Made by a program: the position numbers and the translations under genes. Under the pieces are notes generated by a model, which did no database searches, had not been told where the DNA came from, and worked only from the letters and a program-made list of their open reading frames with translations. Below, one piece after another: positions 62,455 to 64,000 of a stretch of 64,000 nucleotides of DNA; the stretch's first letter is position 1; every line of letters starts with the position of its first letter. The DNA comes from Pseudoalteromonas sp. CO133X (lineage in GTDB: Bacteria > Pseudomonadota > Gammaproteobacteria > Enterobacterales > Alteromonadaceae): assembly GCA_004208945.1 (NCBI GenBank), contig SGPE01000030.1, positions 682,001-746,000 of the forward strand, written 5' to 3'.

Positions 62455-64000
62455 TTATTGCTTCCTTATGGAGATTAAATTGGCTAACAATGATGCTTTA
62501 GAATCGATGATATGCTTTGTCGGACGTGACAATAAACGCCGCCAATTTGGGTATTCTTGATCAGTGCCTGGGATGTTTACGGGCAATACTTGCTCGTCTA
62601 AATCATCTATTTGAATGGTAAATAACTGTGCAGGAGCCTTAGCAAGACATGTCGCTAATGCTTCATACACTTCTTGTGCCTGTGCATTAGAGCTTAACTC
62701 CTTAGCACTTTGACGATTAATAAAATGCAACATCCTTTGCTTTTCAATGTCTCGCGCTGTAGTGAGTTCATAGCTCTCGGCCTCATCTATCAATCCATAT
62801 TGCTGTTTTACAGTGATATCATAACCAGTCCACCAACCAGAAAATGGCGGGACATCATGATTAGCAATCATTAATAAACTATGCTGCGAAAAATGTTCAG
62901 CTGAGAGAAACTCCCCATCCTGATCTTTTTCAAAATAAAACAAACCATTTGAATAAATAGCACTTGCTGCAAGTGCCTCTCTTACTTCATTAGGGACAAC
63001 CCCTAAATCTTCACCAATTACGACACACTGATTAAGATGAGATTCTATTTTTAAAATGGCAAGAAGGTGCTCAAATGGGTAATAAACATAACAACCATCT
63101 TGCTGTCCTTGACTCTCAAAACACCACCATAATCTGCGTATAGCCATAACATGGTCAATTCTCAGCCCGCCTACATCTTCCATATTGGCGCGAATTAAAG
63201 AACGGTAAAATGCAAAGTGATCTGTGCTGAGTTTTTGTGGGTCTAATGCAGGTAGCCCCCAGTTTTGGCCTTGCTCTGCCCAAGGGTCCGGTGGTGCACC
63301 AACATAAGCACCATGAGAAAATAACGCATATTGACTTTTAAACTCACTGCCATCTCCAGCGCAGCCCACTGCCAAGTCGTTTATTAAACCAATATCCATA
63401 TAGCAATCAACTGCTAACTGTTGGCAAAAGTTTAGCTGAGAGTGCGCAAGCCACTGTAAGTAACTTGCGTATCGGCTATCTTCGGCATCCAGTGTTGCTA
63501 GGCTTTGGCTATGTACGTTACAAAACTCGTCGAATTGGGCTTTACGTTCGTCCGATGCGGTATTGCAAAAGTGTGCGTATAAGCAATTGAATACTTTATA
63601 TTTAAAATCAGAGACTAAGGTGTAATCTATGAACTGTTCTGAGTTTATTGGCAGCTCAGCCATTAATTTTTCAAGCTCAGTATTGTGCTTTGCGTCCTCA
63701 CATAGAGACACCGCTATATACAGCGGATTTAACAAAGCACGGCTGTTTGGGCTGTATGGACTTGCCCGCTCTGGGGTGTGTTCAAAAAGTAAATGTAGTG
63801 GGTTTAGTAAAATATAATCCATCCCATGGCTGGCCGCATCACGAATAAGGGAAGCCAAGTCAGCAAAATCACCAATACCAAAGCCTGCATGATTCACTAA
63901 ACTGTAGAGCTGAATAGATAAACCCAAACGTCTTTTATCTTCAACTTGATAACATGTTTGAGGGGTTATCCAAAGTTGACTACAACCGTGTTGATCTGCC
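62455..64000 (-). CDS. malQ: 4-alpha-glucanotransferase MalQ (5' end outside window)
   Basis: The frame is open to the right edge, so at least 514 residues are seen and the true start is beyond 64000; the internal TTG at 63927 is not it. GH77 features: RRLGLSIQLYSLVNHAGFGIGDF in two parts, GMDYILLNPLHLLFEHTPER, SPYSPNSRALLNPLYIAV, GLRIDHVMAIRRLWW (nucleophile Asp), VVIGEDLGVVPNEVREAL (acid Glu) and MIANHDVPPFSGWW. It transfers maltodextrin segments, linking maltose use to the glycogen genes. First visible gene of the glg operon. Confidence 0.95.
   Translation of the reverse strand, partial: ADQHGCSQLWITPQTCYQVEDKRRLGLSIQLYSLVNHAGFGIGDFADLASLIRDAASHGMDYILLNPLHLLFEHTPERASPYSPNSRALLNPLYIAVSLCEDAKHNTELEKLMAELPINSEQFIDYTLVSDFKYKVFNCLYAHFCNTASDERKAQFDEFCNVHSQSLATLDAEDSRYASYLQWLAHSQLNFCQQLAVDCYMDIGLINDLAVGCAGDGSEFKSQYALFSHGAYVGAPPDPWAEQGQNWGLPALDPQKLSTDHFAFYRSLIRANMEDVGGLRIDHVMAIRRLWWCFESQGQQDGCYVYYPFEHLLAILKIESHLNQCVVIGEDLGVVPNEVREALAASAIYSNGLFYFEKDQDGEFLSAEHFSQHSLLMIANHDVPPFSGWWTGYDITVKQQYGLIDEAESYELTTARDIEKQRMLHFINRQSAKELSSNAQAQEVYEALATCLAKAPAQLFTIQIDDLDEQVLPVNIPGTDQEYPNWRRLLSRPTKHIIDSKASLLANLISIRKQ

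Noticed and set aside
1..64000. Search for CRISPR arrays, tRNAs, rRNAs, transposases or phage genes
   Set aside because: None was seen by eye; a covariance-model tRNA search was not possible and would be decisive for RNA genes.

Overview
The window is about 64 kb of bacterial chromosome, AT-rich and densely coded, with mainly ATG and some GTG/TTG starts. Gene content points to a marine gammaproteobacterium of the order Alteromonadales, most likely Pseudoalteromonas or a close relative. The supporting features are the xni-ppnN pair, an NAD-type isocitrate dehydrogenase, a very large TonB-dependent receptor, and a sigma/ChrR photo-oxidative stress cluster. The genus is an inference from protein resemblance; no 16S gene is present. 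I saw no rRNA, tRNA, CRISPR array, prophage or insertion sequence.

Region 1 (1-6080, +): the distal part of a histidine operon, hisD(partial)-hisC-hisB-hisH-hisA-hisF-hisIE, with mostly overlapping genes and a strong terminator. Region 2 (6.1-19 kb, mixed strands): housekeeping and poorly known genes. These include a serine hydrolase, a secreted protein with seven 18-residue DGSG repeats, two small membrane proteins, a lipoprotein, a DUF1289 protein, a family 25 glycosyltransferase, an M61 PDZ peptidase, a GGDEF diguanylate cyclase, ppnN, xni, a DUF3192-like protein and an unrecognised 565-residue protein. Region 3 (19.1-23.2 kb): NAD-isocitrate dehydrogenase, an ilvIH operon preceded by a branched-chain leader peptide and attenuator, and an HU gene.

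Region 4 (23.4-33.1 kb, -): the most striking part. Twelve tightly packed genes start with an ECF sigma factor and a ChrR-type zinc anti-sigma factor. They continue through a DUF523/DUF1722 protein, photolyase, a SnoaL-like protein, a short-chain dehydrogenase, an FAD oxidoreductase, a DUF1365 protein, a Cfa-type lipid methyltransferase, a DUF2878 membrane protein, a chalcone-isomerase-like protein and a DUF3833 lipoprotein. A TGATCC -35-like element precedes the sigma gene. The likely role is a response to singlet oxygen or light that repairs DNA and remodels membrane lipids. The last three genes and the exact lipid product are not understood.

Region 5 (33-44.4 kb): a LON-domain protein, a small secreted protein followed by an unannotated 37-residue membrane peptide, a haemolysin III family protein, an alkyltransferase-like protein, a LysR regulator divergent from an RND efflux pair, an amidase and a chemotaxis receptor. 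Region 6 (44.8-52.6 kb): a TonB-dependent receptor, RluF, and a likely operon of an EAL-HDOD protein, a DUF418 membrane protein and a periplasmic sugar-binding-type protein. Region 7 (52.7-64 kb, -): a complete glycogen/maltodextrin operon, malQ(partial)-glgB-glgX-glgP-glgC-glgA, running off the right edge.
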